A DNA stretch of 64,000 bases from Apostichopus japonicus (GCF_037975245.1 NC_092576.1:1979501-2043500), one strand, 5' to 3'; counted from the first letter of the stretch, positions 25,338-37,700 are shown. The notes: generated by a model from the sequence alone, not told the origin. A program made the numbers and translations.

Positions 25338-25730
25338 CTGGAGAAGAGAGAACAAGGAAAACTTTGTGTAACAGTGCATAATGGCAATTTTGCAACTGTC
25401 TCTGCATGGGTGTTCCATGCTATAGACCGCCAAATGCGCATTAAATATGAAATTTTGGTTGGATCCCAAAGTTCAACCAGTTACATCATGAACATGATCA
25501 TCATCATGATCATCATCATGATCATGATCATCACCATCATCGCCATCGTCATCGTCACCGCCACCGCCATCACCATCATCATCACCGGCAGCAGCAGGAA
25601 CCATCACCACCACCACCATTATCTTTATCATTATCATCATCATTATTATCATCATCACCACCCCATCACCACCACCATCGTCATTAACACCATCACCACC
25701 GCCATCATCATTATTAAACCGACAGCAAAG
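25338..25730. repeat. Dispersed 59-bp repeat, copy 2, plus long (ATC)n microsatellite
   Basis: 25338-25396 matches 24452-24510. From about 25490 to 25730 the sequence is almost pure ATC/ACC triplets with interruptions. The open frames through it (His/Ile-rich on one strand, Asp/Gly/Met-rich on the other) are microsatellite artefacts. Confidence 0.9.
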
Positions 25731-25980
25731 GGTACATTGGACCAGACAGTTTATCATAGTTGCTTTATTCTCAACATAATTGCATGAGGTCAAGAAGACT
25801 ATAGAAGGCTATAGTTCCCACATGTTAAAGGCATTGAAGACTCGCCCCAAACCGCGTGAGGCCATCTGAAAAGAAAGTTAACTTTCTGTTGCTTGCAAGT
25901 GACGTTTTGTTCGTGTCGCTACAAAATGCAGACAGTAATGAAACGTGATACCTTAATTGCTATCTCTAGCTGGACACGAG

Positions 25981-26027
25981 ATGTCCATCGCTGTATCGTT
26001 TGTAGCTGTGCTGTGGGTATTGAACGG
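25981..26027 (+). CDS. Possible signal-peptide first exon (weak)
   Basis: ATG at 25981 opens MSIAVSFVAVLWVLNG, a hydrophobic stretch like a secretory signal peptide, and runs into a good donor, GG/GTATGT. Its phase (2) does not fit the exon candidate at 26643, which needs phase 1, so at least one further exon would be needed. It may be chance. Confidence 0.2.
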
Positions 26028-26642
26028 GTATGTACTGACTGTAGTAGTGTCTAATTACCGACGGTAGCAAGCTGTGTGTGTATCTTCTGTTCTGGGATCG
26101 ATGGTGGTGTTTAACACTTCTGTTACACCTCATTCGAAACTAGGTCAAATTACCGGCATTAGACGTTTCTTTTTGCGCGAGTCTTCACACCCTTTAAGTC
26201 AACATTGCATAGTTCTCCTTGTGCGGGTATGAGCAATTGAGGCATAAGCTATGGATACCAATGGCCATCTGCAACAATGTTTCAACACAACGTAATTGCA
26301 AATAAACCGAATAATTTTCTATGCTTTTCACGCGAACATGCTTCTCTCATCTCTTTTGCTATTTTCCAAGGCTAGGCTAATGAGTGTCCACCGCATGTAG
26401 CCCCATGTAAGAGGACATCCAATATTTCCATGAATTTAAGGTCATGTCGTTAGCCATTATGAGTCATCCCAGCTACTATAGTCATTGATCCTTAGACTGC
26501 ATGCTGGTACATAGGTCTACATATTCTTCATATTTCTGGTGTCATATTAAGTTATATGAGTAATTGGTCATTTCTTATCATATAAAAGAGCAGCAATCAA
26601 ATAAAAATGTGTCACCATTAACATTTGTTGTATTTTATGCAG

Positions 26643-26761
26643 ATGACCTATGTGCCGTGAACTACTGGTCACGATGCCGAGGACCACAAATTACAGAAAT
26701 GAAATTGGTCATCTACTCCATCAGCCAGTACAGTGCATTCCATATGATACAGAATAGAGTG
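26643..26761 (+). CDS. Possible internal exon, unidentified
   Basis: Preceded by a T-rich acceptor ending TTTTATGCAG and followed by donor GTAAAT. Only one frame is open; it gives 39 codons, DLCAVNYWSRCRGPQITEMK then LVIYSISQYSAFHMIQNRV. The composition is protein-like, with Cys, Trp and balanced charge. No family recognised and no partner exon confirmed nearby. Confidence 0.3.
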
Positions 26762-27203
26762 GTAAATATATACTATTTAAAGGAAGCCAGTTTGTTTAAA
26801 CAACTGTTCAGCTTTATCAAAATAGCGAATCAATGACGATATACTTGCGATTTGTATGTATCATGTGTCCATAATAATTGTTTAAAGTTGTATTGTGATG
26901 CAAATGTGATTACAACTTAAATGTGTTGTGTGTGTCTATGTGCGGGCGAAGGAGGTGTGGCAGATATGATGTATAGGCTGATGCCTGGTGTTAATGAAAT
27001 GCTGTTTATTGCCAAGGCCTGAGCCTTTGGAGATTAATTCAAAATCAACAGTATGGCAAATTTCAAGTTATTTGAGCGTTTAATATCTTCACAGCTATAT
27101 ACCCTACGTACCAATTTCACATTTGGTGCCTACTAATCTGAACAAACTTTTGTCTGTCAAAGGAGAAACACACCCAACAGATAATAGAATATGGTATAGA
27201 GAA

Positions 27204-27560
27204 CAGTGGCGTAGGAAGGTACTTTTGAGTGGGGGGGCTGAAGACTGATGGCCGGCCTGGGGGAGGGGTCTAAGGGGAGGGGGTGTCCCCCCTGGAATTT
27301 TTTTGCATTTCCAGGTGGCCTCAGATGCAATTTGGTGCAATATAGCACACTTCAACACCCACTCCATTTTGTAAAGAATTTTGCATTTTCACCTGGCCTT
27401 AGATGCAATTTGTTGCTTCAAATGAGATTTTTTTTCTCATTTGGAAATGAAAAAGGGGTTTTCTGACTTGCGGAGCGGGGGGGGGGGGCGGAACGATACT
27501 TCCGCCCCCCCCCCCATATTTTTCACTGGGGGGGCTGGCCCCCCGGTTCCTACGCCCTTG
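27204..27560. mobile_element. MITE-like element with GGCGTAGGA inverted ends (357 bp)
   Basis: The left end CAGTGGCGTAGGAAGG and the reverse complement of the right end, CAAGGGCGTAGGAACC, share GGCGTAGGAA. The interior has long G and C tracts and two copies of AGATGCAATTTG. It does not encode a transposase, so it is non-autonomous. No target duplication was found at these borders. Confidence 0.7.
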
Positions 27561-28552
27561 CAGCAAGCAAAATTGAATCAGCTTTACTAAACAAAATAAG
27601 TTCAAACTGATGTTCTAGGGTCGTAAGCTGATAGAAAGATGTTGTTTGTGTTATACACATAATACCTCTACCAGCAAGTGTTTAGAAGCGGATGTAGTAA
27701 ACTACTTAACGAAGTACTTTAGGAAGGGATTTATACTTCTATTTGATCTGTATATTCCAAAAGAACCAGCCTGATTGTACTTGAAATGTTAAATGCATAC
27801 TTAAAAAAAATCATACTTTCGTCAAGTAGGCCTACTGCAATTTTATTTCTATTCATGTCGCTGTTTATGGTATACTTGTTATTTCCACATCAATTCAAAG
27901 AAGCAGCTAACTTATAACTGTATACGAATACAAATTCATCTCAAAGTCATTGAGAAAATGGTTCATTGAATTTGTATTTATCTCAAAGAATTCAGTTCAA
28001 GGTTACATGTGAAAATAAGTGTAAATCAAAAATTGGCATGGGTAAAATGTCTCACCTCATGGGTTAAGTATTGTACACCATCAAAATAACTATTCACTTA
28101 CATAAGGATGGATGTAAAAATATCATGGTATTTGCTTCCTTAACATGTTTCCTATCAGAAAATATATAATGTGACATTGCACAAAAAATTTTCACTTGTT
28201 GACTGCATATAAACAACATTTAATCTCCCCAGATATAAGCAGGTGAAATCTAAAAACTTGACTATGAAGTCTTTACTATTAGAAGTAGCATGTGTTGTGT
28301 TTACAAGGTTAGCAGAGTTTGACCTTTGTTGACCTCTAATGACGTTAATTACCCTTTGCCCCCAAATAGGGTTCCTGTTCTCACAAATTTGAATTCACAT
28401 ATAGGCCTATCATGTATATAAGGAGTTCACCCAATATTTGCTTTGCAGCTATCGAGCTTACAATACTTCCAGTAACTTATACCGAATTGTGGTGAATCAT
28501 ATCGTCTGTCGCGTAGTTGTGGCAATTGCGTGAATGGCCAAGTCGGCGCGGT
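27561..28552. other. Intergenic, no gene recognised
   Basis: AT-rich, without supported exons or repeats of note. Confidence 0.45.
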
Positions 28553-29543
28553 TACGTGTATGGTAGGCCATACGGGAAATAATTGCTGATTTAATGTCCG
28601 TACGAATTAAAATTATTACCGGTAGTAATTCTATTTAATACCGGCATTAATTCTCAGCCAATCACCATGCAGCTTCATATGCCGGTATTAAATATAATTA
28701 ATACGGGTATTAAATATAATTAATACGGGTATTAAATAGAATTAATACGGGCATTAAATAGAATTTATACGGGCATTAAATAGAATTAATACGGGTATTA
28801 AATAGACCAATCACATCAGCGAATTTTGTTACCATGCTCAGTCTGAGCTAGTGTTAATCCCCCAGCGTGAGAGCAGTGTAGTTGTAGCTAGCAATCAAGG
28901 TACAACATACAACGCATGGCACGCATGACAGACAAAGAACAATTTTTGCATGATTTTCGTCGAGAAGCGAACGATACTTGTAGGTTATTGACAAATGTTG
29001 ACCCTCAATCCCAGTCCGATGTTTTATCAGTTCGCAATGCTTTGAACCGTCTTGTTATTCTTCGAAGAATGTAAGTTGTAGGTTGGCGCGGCGATCAGAT
29101 CAGATGACCAAGTGAGAATCCTGCTGATGTGATTGGTCTATTTAATGCCCGTATTAATTCTATTTAATGCGCGTATTAATTCTATTTAATACCCGTATTA
29201 ATTCTATTTAATACCCGTATTAATTCTATTTAATGCGCGTATTAATTTTATTAATGCCCGTATTAATTATATTTAATGCCCGTATTAATTATATTTAATG
29301 CCCGTATTAATTATATTTAATACCCGTATTAATTCTATTTAATGCCCGTATTAATTCTATTTAATGTCCGTATTAATTATATTTAATGCCCGTATTAATT
29401 ATATTTAATACCGGCATATGAAGCTGCATGGTGATTGGCTGAGAATTAATGCCGGTATTAAATAGAATTAATACCGGTAATAATTTTATTTCGTACGGAC
29501 ATTAAATCAGCAATTATTTCCCGTATGGCCTACCATATACGTG
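28553..29543. mobile_element. Fold-back transposon with 22-bp repeat arms and 6-bp target duplication
   Basis: The direct repeat TACGTG at 28553-28558 and 29538-29543 flanks a 979-bp element that begins TATGGTAGGCCATACGGG and ends with its reverse complement. Inside, the arms match closely for about 130 bp (through CAGCCAATCACCATGCAGCT). They continue as tandem 22-bp units (ATTAATTCTATTTAATACCC plus GT), about 5-6 on the left and 12 on the right, and end in a shared GACCAATCACATCAGC. A unique core of about 300 bp (28821-29122) carries a short ORF. The first 14 bases of each end also form their own hairpin (TATGG-TAGG-CCATA). It encodes no transposase. Superfamilies that make 6-bp duplications (IS3EU, some Dada) are candidates only. 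Confidence 0.88.
28916..29074 (+). CDS. 52-codon ORF in fold-back element core, ending at a splice donor
   Basis: ATG at 28916 opens MARMTDKEQFLHDFRREAND then TCRLLTNVDPQSQSDVLSVR and NALNRLVILRRM, ending TAA at 29072-29074. A perfect GTAAGT donor starts at 29071, overlapping the last ATG and the stop. The ORF may therefore be a captured first exon that in its source gene spliced onward from phase 2. The composition is soluble and charged, unlike the AT-rich arms. I do not recognise the protein. It could be a host exon picked up by the element or a remnant of its own gene. Confidence 0.4.
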   Translation: MARMTDKEQFLHDFRREANDTCRLLTNVDPQSQSDVLSVRNALNRLVILRRM

Positions 29544-31585
29544 AATTGTTTACTGTAACATTACCCTGCATGGTAGCCCCCGGAACATAGAAACTCACGA
29601 TTAAAGGAAATAATAGATTATAATCCGTTGTTATAATACTCAGGCTTTATTTAGATATATAGTTCAGCTATAATCGTGATGTTCTCGAGTTTCTGGCTAG
29701 ATGACGAGATGAATGATTAAGATTCAGGATGTATATTAACTTTACCAATTGATCCATTAGCAATATAGGTGATATTCATACGCAAGTAATATAACATGGG
29801 AATTGGATTGTAAGGGTTAATTATGAACTTAATTGAGGTATTGATCATATTTACATACACAGTCTTTATTCTGTTTCCTTAATGTTAATTAGAGGGAGTA
29901 AATCATTCTTCATCTCTTGTATTGATGTGCTGGTGTCAGTTGATAGCCCGAGCCTCCATTCATTCCTTGTAACATGGTAAATATTATATTACGAACGCCG
30001 GTTGTGCACTAAGAAACAGCCAATACATTAGCCTACCTTCCTGTTGATTAGTTCGGCACACGATGCGTGTGAGAATTGTAAGCTAGGCTTAGCAAATCTA
30101 CAGCATATATATATCTGTAAAAGAGACCGTTGCCAGTTATATTAGCTACAATTCGTCCCCGGACCCATACAGAGGCTTCACACCTGGACCGGCCCCACGC
30201 TGCCCGTGCCAAGTGCAGCCAGAGGCAGTACATAACGGGCTACACATGATTCTGCCGACCAAACATATTTCGGCCCCTTCGCAAAAAGGTTTTCATGTGC
30301 AGGCGTCCTGGCAAAATATGGCGCACTATAAATGTCCTAACAGAGGTAGGTGGGAGCGGGGGAGGGGTGGGGGGGGGGGGTAGAGCATATATGGTGCCAT
30401 GAAAATCCACATCAATACATAGCATGAGCATTACTTATATTTCCTAACTGCGGATAAAGCACAATTTTGCATCTACGCTCCCTTCCCGAAAAACAAAACA
30501 TGTCTGTTGTTTTCCTATTGTATTGTAATTGTTAAGATATTTATTCATAAACATACAAGGACTGCTTTGCATGATCACAATAATCACAGTTTGCAAAGAA
30601 GTGCAATGACTGAATATTTCTAACGTTAAGACCGATAATCCCCCCCCCCCCCGCGCATTCCCATGGATGTCATTAAGAAACGATTCATCTCTTAGTTCTG
30701 TTCCTCGCTTCCGTATATCATTGGTGTATCTTCTTCCATGTGTACAAAGTAACTGTCTGTTTTTTTTTTGTCCTACATAATTTTCATATTTGATATATCT
30801 AGTACATAATCTTATCGTTTTCTCGCAAAAAGTCCATAACTTAAGGGCGTAATTCACGTTCAGCCATGAACAGGATCACACACCCCCAGTCCACTTACAT
30901 CGAGACTGGAACCGTATCTATTTAAAAAAAAAGTCGCCCAGGAAAGAACCTGGGCACGAAAACCAAACTACCGAACGACAGATCCGCTCTCAACCCCAGT
31001 CCCCTTGCATCGGGATCATCGTCAGCTAGGTGTGCATCACCGTTCCCCTCGAAAGGGAACAGATACTACACATGGAACCGTATCTGATCGATCGATGTTA
31101 GGTAAACACTGGAGTCGAAATTCGGAATGTCGATCGTGGGTTTAGAAATGTTAAATACATTGAGCTCTACAATATGATGCTGTTAGTTGTTGTATATTAT
31201 TCCCTTTTCATAGGTCTTGAAGATTGAGTCTTTTAACTCTTGGTAATTGCTACTTTTCGGCTGAAGTATGTGCAATACCAATCGAGACAGACTGCTAGCA
31301 CGACAGGAGAAGTACCATCATAGAAACCTACTTCAATTTCTGTGTATACCATGAAAGTTACTTTCACGTCTCTTAGTAACCAAACAAGTCACATGCTACC
31401 CCTTCACGCTAGGCGTAAACCTTAAGTGTTTCGTTACTGAAAGACACTTCAAGTTTGCATGCATATGATCTGTGAACGCGGTGGGCTACGATTAACGAAA
31501 GATACGCGATAACTTAATATGTGAAACACTTAGAAAATAGCGTGCATGTGTTCGACAACGCTCATTTTCATTCTTGTCTATCACC
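29544..31585. other. Intergenic and probable HSD17B12 promoter region
   Basis: No genes recognised between the fold-back element and the HSD17B12 start. It holds G and C homopolymers (30366-30380, 30638-30652) and a repeat/hairpin block at 30888-31095. The bases just before 31586 should be HSD17B12 5' UTR; no TATA box is evident. Confidence 0.45.
30888..31095 (-). repeat. Duplicated segment with hairpin followed by T run (SINE-like or Pol III-like)
   Basis: CCAGTCCACTTACATCGAGA (30888) recurs as CCAGTCCCCTTGCATCGGGA (near 30999), and GGAACCGTATCTATTT recurs as GGAACCGTATCTGATC (near 31074). A perfect 7-bp stem, GCCCAGG (30936-30942) with CCTGGGC (30949-30955), lies between. On the minus strand it is followed closely by nine T, which looks like the end of a Pol III transcript. 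The family is unknown. Confidence 0.35.
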
Positions 31586-31754
31586 ATGGCGGACGAATCG
31601 TTGCTCTTTGGGCGATTTAACAGCGCCCTTGCCTCCATTGGGGCTTCGTTCACCATATATTATGCTGTTCGCGTTCTCCTGTTTTTGGTTAAATCCTTCA
31701 AGATGTTTGGACTTCGCTTAGGTGCAAATCCAAAGAAGTATGGGTCGTGGTCAG
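31586..31754 (+). CDS. HSD17B12: HSD17B12 exon 1 (residues 1-56)
   Basis: ATG at 31586 in ATCACCATGG context. It encodes the N-terminal ER membrane anchor, including SFTIYYAVRVLLFLVKSF, and ends SWS plus one base before donor GTAAAC, phase 1. SWSVVTGATDGIG is formed across the junction. Confidence 0.93.
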
Positions 31755-34700
31755 GTAAACTTCCCAGGGGCGCTTAAAGTTAACGATAACGTTCCAGTAT
31801 TAGCCTATCTTCTCTTATTGGTAGTTCATGCACAACCTAGTACTACTAGCCTAGGTATAGGCTATGCCTTCAGTGTACAGATAGCTTACCTTGATTTAGC
31901 GAAACGGGAGAAGATATAACCACAAAATGCTGAGAATCCTATCAGTCGAAAATATTTTATGTTGCCGTTAGGTTTCGTGAAAGACTGATCAGCGAAGAAA
32001 CCGAACTCGTGACAGTAAATTACTAGACACTAAGTTAGTAAGGCCTAGGCCTATCTGTACATTAGCCTAAACTAGTAAAAGCCCTAGCTAGGCCTAGCCA
32101 AACGTTAATAACGAGCCAGCATGGTACTAAATTACATTTTACTTCTTACACGAAGAATTTAATAGTGATTTGCTTGTAGCATATACGCTTTTCATCCATG
32201 TGAAGTACTATTGAATCAGTTTGCTTAACTAGTGCTCATTGGCTACGGTAGGTTAAGTTCCCTGCTGGTGATTGCTATAGTAGCCTAATCAATACTTAGT
32301 GTGCTGTAGGCCTAGTGTAAACTGTCATCAAGTTGCCACTTTGAGATGTTCATATCCTTTTAAAACTAACTTCTGTCACTAGTCACACAGAAATACATAG
32401 ACATATCTGGGAAAAGTTACTTACAAAAATTCATCAAAGGTTAGACAGTTAGTTAGACAGCCTTGAATAGAGTCACCACTGCACACTCTTGCTACACTTA
32501 GGTTACAGCCTAGGCCAATACAACATGTACCAAGAACATTTGATCTTAGCTACAGTCATAAAGTCTCCACCCTATCTTAAAAAAGTGATTACAGTGTTCT
32601 TGGACATTTATGGTCGTTTTGGGATAAATTGTAAAATTAATATAAGAAACTTACCTGTTTTTAATAGCTTTTAAAAGGAAAATCCCAAGTAATTTCCAAC
32701 TAATGACACGGTCAGAAAAAATGTTTTTTTCCCGGGAACATAAATCCGACGAAGTCGGATTTCCCGCCGCGGAACGCAGTGTAGGGGGTGTCTGAAGCTT
32801 TTGAAAATTTAAGACCCAATTGACGCGATTTGGTGGACCATTTTTACAGTGATTGCCAGTGTACTACAAATGTGTTAAACCATGTTACGGTAGCACATGA
32901 GTCGTTTTGTTGCAACATGAAATCCCGGTATCGTAACTACAACCGGTATTTTCCTCAACTTTCATCTATGGTTCAAAGCACTTAGTTCCGAGACTGTCAA
33001 TGCCATACATTCAATATGCATAGCCTAGGCTACAGTATGTACATACTCTTACACGCACGGTTATTAAAAAAAATATAAAAAATAACACGCTATATTAGGG
33101 CCTTTGTTTTTTATCATACACTTCCAAAAGAAAAGCACAAACCTTGGAAAAAAGCAACCGACACCATCCTTCATTCATACTCGACGTACGATATTAGATT
33201 ATCACGTTCGCACATGGATTAAACTAGTAATCTGTTCTAGGGATCAAACGATTATGCATAACAGAAAATATCGATTATTTTTTCATAATCGTACCGATTC
33301 CGATTATTTCAAAAAGAGAAAATATCCCGTTTATACGAAATCAGCAATAAAATATGTGATCGAAAAAATTATTGTTGTGATTTTCCTGTTTCCTTTTGCT
33401 TTCGTTGTAATACAAAGGCTCTTAGTAATCCTTTTGTTTGTATCAAACAACCTCTGGAGTTTCTCGGGATTTTTTTTTTTTTTTACAAATTTCCAAAATA
33501 CGAAAATATGACATCCTACCTAGTCAGCACTGTGCTCAGCGAATGGCCTAACTACCTCGACGTGTATGTCACCTATTAATGGCTTGAAATGGGCTAAGAA
33601 TAGTTACTCAAAATATCCATCTCAAAAAGCACCTCAGACAAACCATCCATCTTCAGTCTTTACCAAAGTGTAAATTTTATTTACATATTGGCTACATTCC
33701 GACTTTATTTTGTACTTATTTTCAGTGTTATACCGTTTATGAACAAATAGAAATGTTACAAACTTGAAGTTAAACATACCTATTCGTTACCTATTTAACT
33801 CCGTTCGAGTTCGATTAGAAAATGTATGCTCAGGCCAATCAACTGAAAAGCAAATTGTACCATCGTAACTTGTTTAAAATTACTCTAGAATGTTACCAGA
33901 TTGATGTAAAGAAATAATAACAACTAGAAACTACTCCAATATAAAATACAATTTTCCCTATTTAAGACATAGCACATACCTTCCAAACAAATGCCGATTT
34001 CCAGCAAATTGAAAGTTGTAAACTAAGCTACGCATTTTTTTTTTTTGCAAACCAATGGTTAGGCTACATTTCCCATTGACTTAGTGTGGTTGTTAGGCTA
34101 ACATGCTTGTTGCAGTATTTCATGGATATTTTAGTTTTAGCTAACTGCGTCACAATTTCAGCGAATAAAGAGATGCTAAGGCTAGATTTTCCCGTTGACT
34201 ACGTGTGGTGTTCGGGTACCATGCGCGACGATAGCAGCCTGGAAAGTATGTAAAAAAGCTACGCAAAGTATTGTTTTTTTTTTTGGCGAAACGATCGTTG
34301 GGCTACATTTCCCATTGACTTAGTGTGGTTGTTAGGCTAACATGTGGTCGAAGATTGCAGTTTCCATGTATATTATTATATATTAAAATATTTTTTATTT
34401 ACGACACAACTAGAGCGAATAAACAGATCGCTAGGTTAGATTTCCACGTTGACTTAGTGTGAAGTACAGGTAAGGCTACCATGTGGTCGGAGATTTGTGT
34501 GGATGTTAGGTTATTGTCGCTGGTACTGAAATTGCTTCGTGGAAGCCGTAATTTGCCAGTGACTTTGCGGGAAGTTCCCGGTAATTGTGCTCGACCCTCC
34601 CGAACTGCTTCAAATTTGATGCGAGATTGTGAGAACTTATCGCGCTGCTAAAGCAAACGCATGTCACTATTAATTTTACACAGACACCTGATATAACGAG

Positions 34701-37700
34701 GGCGATTTTTTTTTTTTTTTTTATAGTTCTCTGTTTTCGCTGTCTTGTTTTTTTTCATTTTTTTTTTATCTCTGCTCCAAAATTTCCTGCGAGTGACTAA
34801 AATTTCCCGGGAACCAGGTTCCCGTGTGACCTCTTTTTTCCTGGCCTGACTAATGATTTCATATTTGAAAAAGTCTGGAAAAGTTTGCTTAAAAGACTTT
34901 TCCCACATTTTTTAGTGCAATTAAGTAACTGGAAACCACTTAATTATGAACAGTTTACAGACCGTTTGCTGAATGAGTTCTTGCACAGTTGACAAAACTC
35001 CCTCGTCAAATATATACCTTGGGAGTATATAGCATACATATTCCCGTATTAAATGTTAAGGATCAAAAGTTATTTGGTGAACTTACGACGGTTGTGACTT
35101 TACAAAGGCTTAAGTTCGACTACGTGCAGTAGGCATGGCCTAGGTGGGTTCCACCAAGGAGTAGTTATAAATTATACTAAATGTCAGTTTTCACAGACAT
35201 GAAATACAGAACTTTAATTCAATATAAGGGGAAGGGTTTTCCTCTCTAACTGTTCCAGTCTTTGTTGGGATACAAAATTAAAACCATCTTTTTTTTCCCT
35301 GATTGATAAGGTTATGATTCCTCAAACTTTGTACAGTAACAATGTTACAAGAAACAGGAACCTCTTTGCTAAACTCATTCGGTTTAAACACCAGACGAGA
35401 ACGGCTATTAATAAGAATGCCAGAAATGTTAATTTTATCTCAGAAATTGTTGATGTGCCATTCCCTTGCCAGCTGTGAATAGTCAGAATTTCCCCTTCCT
35501 GAAGAAGCATGCTTACATTGGCTGTACACATAACAATGTAATTCCTCTTATTGGTTGCAATACTTTAGGAAGTGAGTTATGTAGCGGCGAGGCACAAAGA
35601 ATGTAAGGCTAAAGTGACTTGTGCTTCAAATTTTCAGTTGCACATGTATGGAAAAAAAAAACGTTTTTCTGAATTTCTCTTCTCAACAGTGGTTACAGGA
35701 GCTACTGATGGCATTGGGAAGGCCTATGCTGAGCAGGTAAGTGAGATGAAATGTTGTCGAGTTTCGGTCTCTGGTACATATTGTGTTGTAAATTACCGGA
35801 CTTATCTTTTATAGACCTGTCTCAAATGTTCTATTCACTGAAGGCTACCCTGGATGTAACCAGACCATCATTATTGGTGACTACATGTAATTGAACCCAA
35901 AGAACATTTTGATACAGGATTAAATGATTCCCTGATTGTAGTGTTCAAACTGTACCAAAGAGTGTACAAGTACCAAAGTGCATCAAAGTATCAAATCAAC
36001 ACCGATTGCCTGCTTTAAAGATAACCCATCTATTGTATAAATGTAATCTACTGTACTATACTGTATTGTATTGTACTGTACTTTACTGTGTACTGGAATG
36101 TACTGAGTACAGGAATGTACTGTTTACTGTATTGTTCTGTACTGTGATGTGCTGTACTGTACTCTTACTGTATGTACTGTACTGCACTGTACTGTACTAG
36201 ACTGTACTGTTTACTGTATTGTTCTGTACTGTGGTGTGCTGTACTGTACTCTAATGTACTGTACTACACTGTGCTGTACTGGAATGTACTGTTTACTTTA
36301 TTGTTCTGTTCTGTACTGTGGTGTGCTGTACTGTACTCTAATGTACTGTACTACACTGTGCTGTACTGGAATGTACTGTTTACTTTATTGTTCTGTACTG
36401 TGGTGTGCTATACTGTCCTCTAATGTACCATGCTGTACTGTGCTGTACTGTACTGTGTACTGGACTGTACTGTGTTCTGTACTGTGATGTGCTATACTGT
36501 CCTCTAATGTACCGTGCTGTACTGTGCTGTACTGTACTGTTCTGTGTACTGGACTGTACTGTGTTCTGTACTGTGATGTGCTATACTGTCCTCTAATGTA
36601 CCGTGCTGTACTGTGCTGTACTGTACTGTTCTGTGTACTGGACTGTACTGTGTTCTGTACTGTGATGTGCTATACTGTCCTCTAATGTACCGTGCTGTAC
36701 TGTGCTGTACTGTACTGTTCTGTGTACTGGACTGTACTGTGTTCTGTACTGTGATGTGCTATACTGTCCTCTAATGTACCGTGCTGTACTGTACTGTACT
36801 GATCTGTGTACTGGACTGTACTGTGTTCTGTACTGTGATGTGCTATACTGTCCTCTAATGTACCGTGCTGTACTGACTGTGTACTTCACTGTACATTCCT
36901 GTAATGGTCTGCAGTGTACTGTATGCCATCTCAGGGAATAATTGATCCAATATCGTATAGAAAAATGCTATGCAAAACTAGTCAAGTTGTCATACAAGTG
37001 CAATGATGTATAGCTGTGTTTGTACATATAAACCATTGTATTTAATAAGAAGCAAAGTACAGCATCTTCAAAACTGCTACACAAAATGATTCCCTGCACC
37101 TGCTGTATTTTTTGTCTCTCATTCTGCTTTCAGTTAGCTGCCAAGGGTCTTAATGTGGTTCTCATGAGCAGAACAGAATCAAAACTGGATGCGGTGGCTT
37201 CTGAAATTGGTAAGTTATGGGGTCATTCCATGTCAAATCACACATGGCTGTTGCGTGACCCTCTCCCCCTTATATTAATAAATACATAAGAAATATCAAT
37301 TCTAAACTAGTATCATACACCTAAACTTTCTTACTTTTTAATCGGTAGATGGGTACATAATGTACTGTGCATATGATTTATGTTAAAATAATACAAAAGT
37401 AGTGAGTACACAGAAGTACTGTATAGATGAACACAATATTTAGTAAAACCAGCTTGTAGAAACAACTTCTCCTCACAAGTTTGAATCAATGTACTACTTG
37501 GTAGATAGATGTTCAATGATTGTAATTTGGTAGAAATCTTAAAAGGTCAACAGGTGTCAAAGTCTGAACCCCTTTTAAACATAATAACTCCAAAATTAAA
37601 GCTAAATAAATCCGTCAATTCTCCAATGCTATGATTTTCTTTTGGTGAAAATAGTTTAGTCAAATTCAGTTCAGATTAAATTTTGTGAAGGGGCTCTATA

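Larger units (their letters stand above)
31755..35689 (+). other. HSD17B12 intron 1
   Basis: 3.9 kb. It contains a 9-bp-stem palindrome at 32742-32762, poly-T tracts and the nested tandem duplication at 34020-34500. Open frames here (for example one of 135 codons at 33104-33511) are AT-rich, contain homopolymer translations and match nothing recognisable. Confidence 0.7.

Noticed and set aside
25374-25793. 137- and 106-codon frames rich in His/Ile or Asp/Gly
   Set aside because: They are translations of the ATC microsatellite.
26564-26836. YADD motif suggesting a reverse transcriptase
   Set aside because: Only the four residues match. The flanking sequence lacks other RT motifs, and the YADD straddles the likely intron-exon border.
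33104-33511. 135-codon frame in HSD17B12 intron 1
   Set aside because: AT-rich composition, homopolymer translation (poly-Phe) and no recognisable domain; it lies within a well-supported intron.
36006-36941. Cys/Leu/Tyr-rich open frames
   Set aside because: They are artefacts of the TACTG satellite inside HSD17B12 intron 2.
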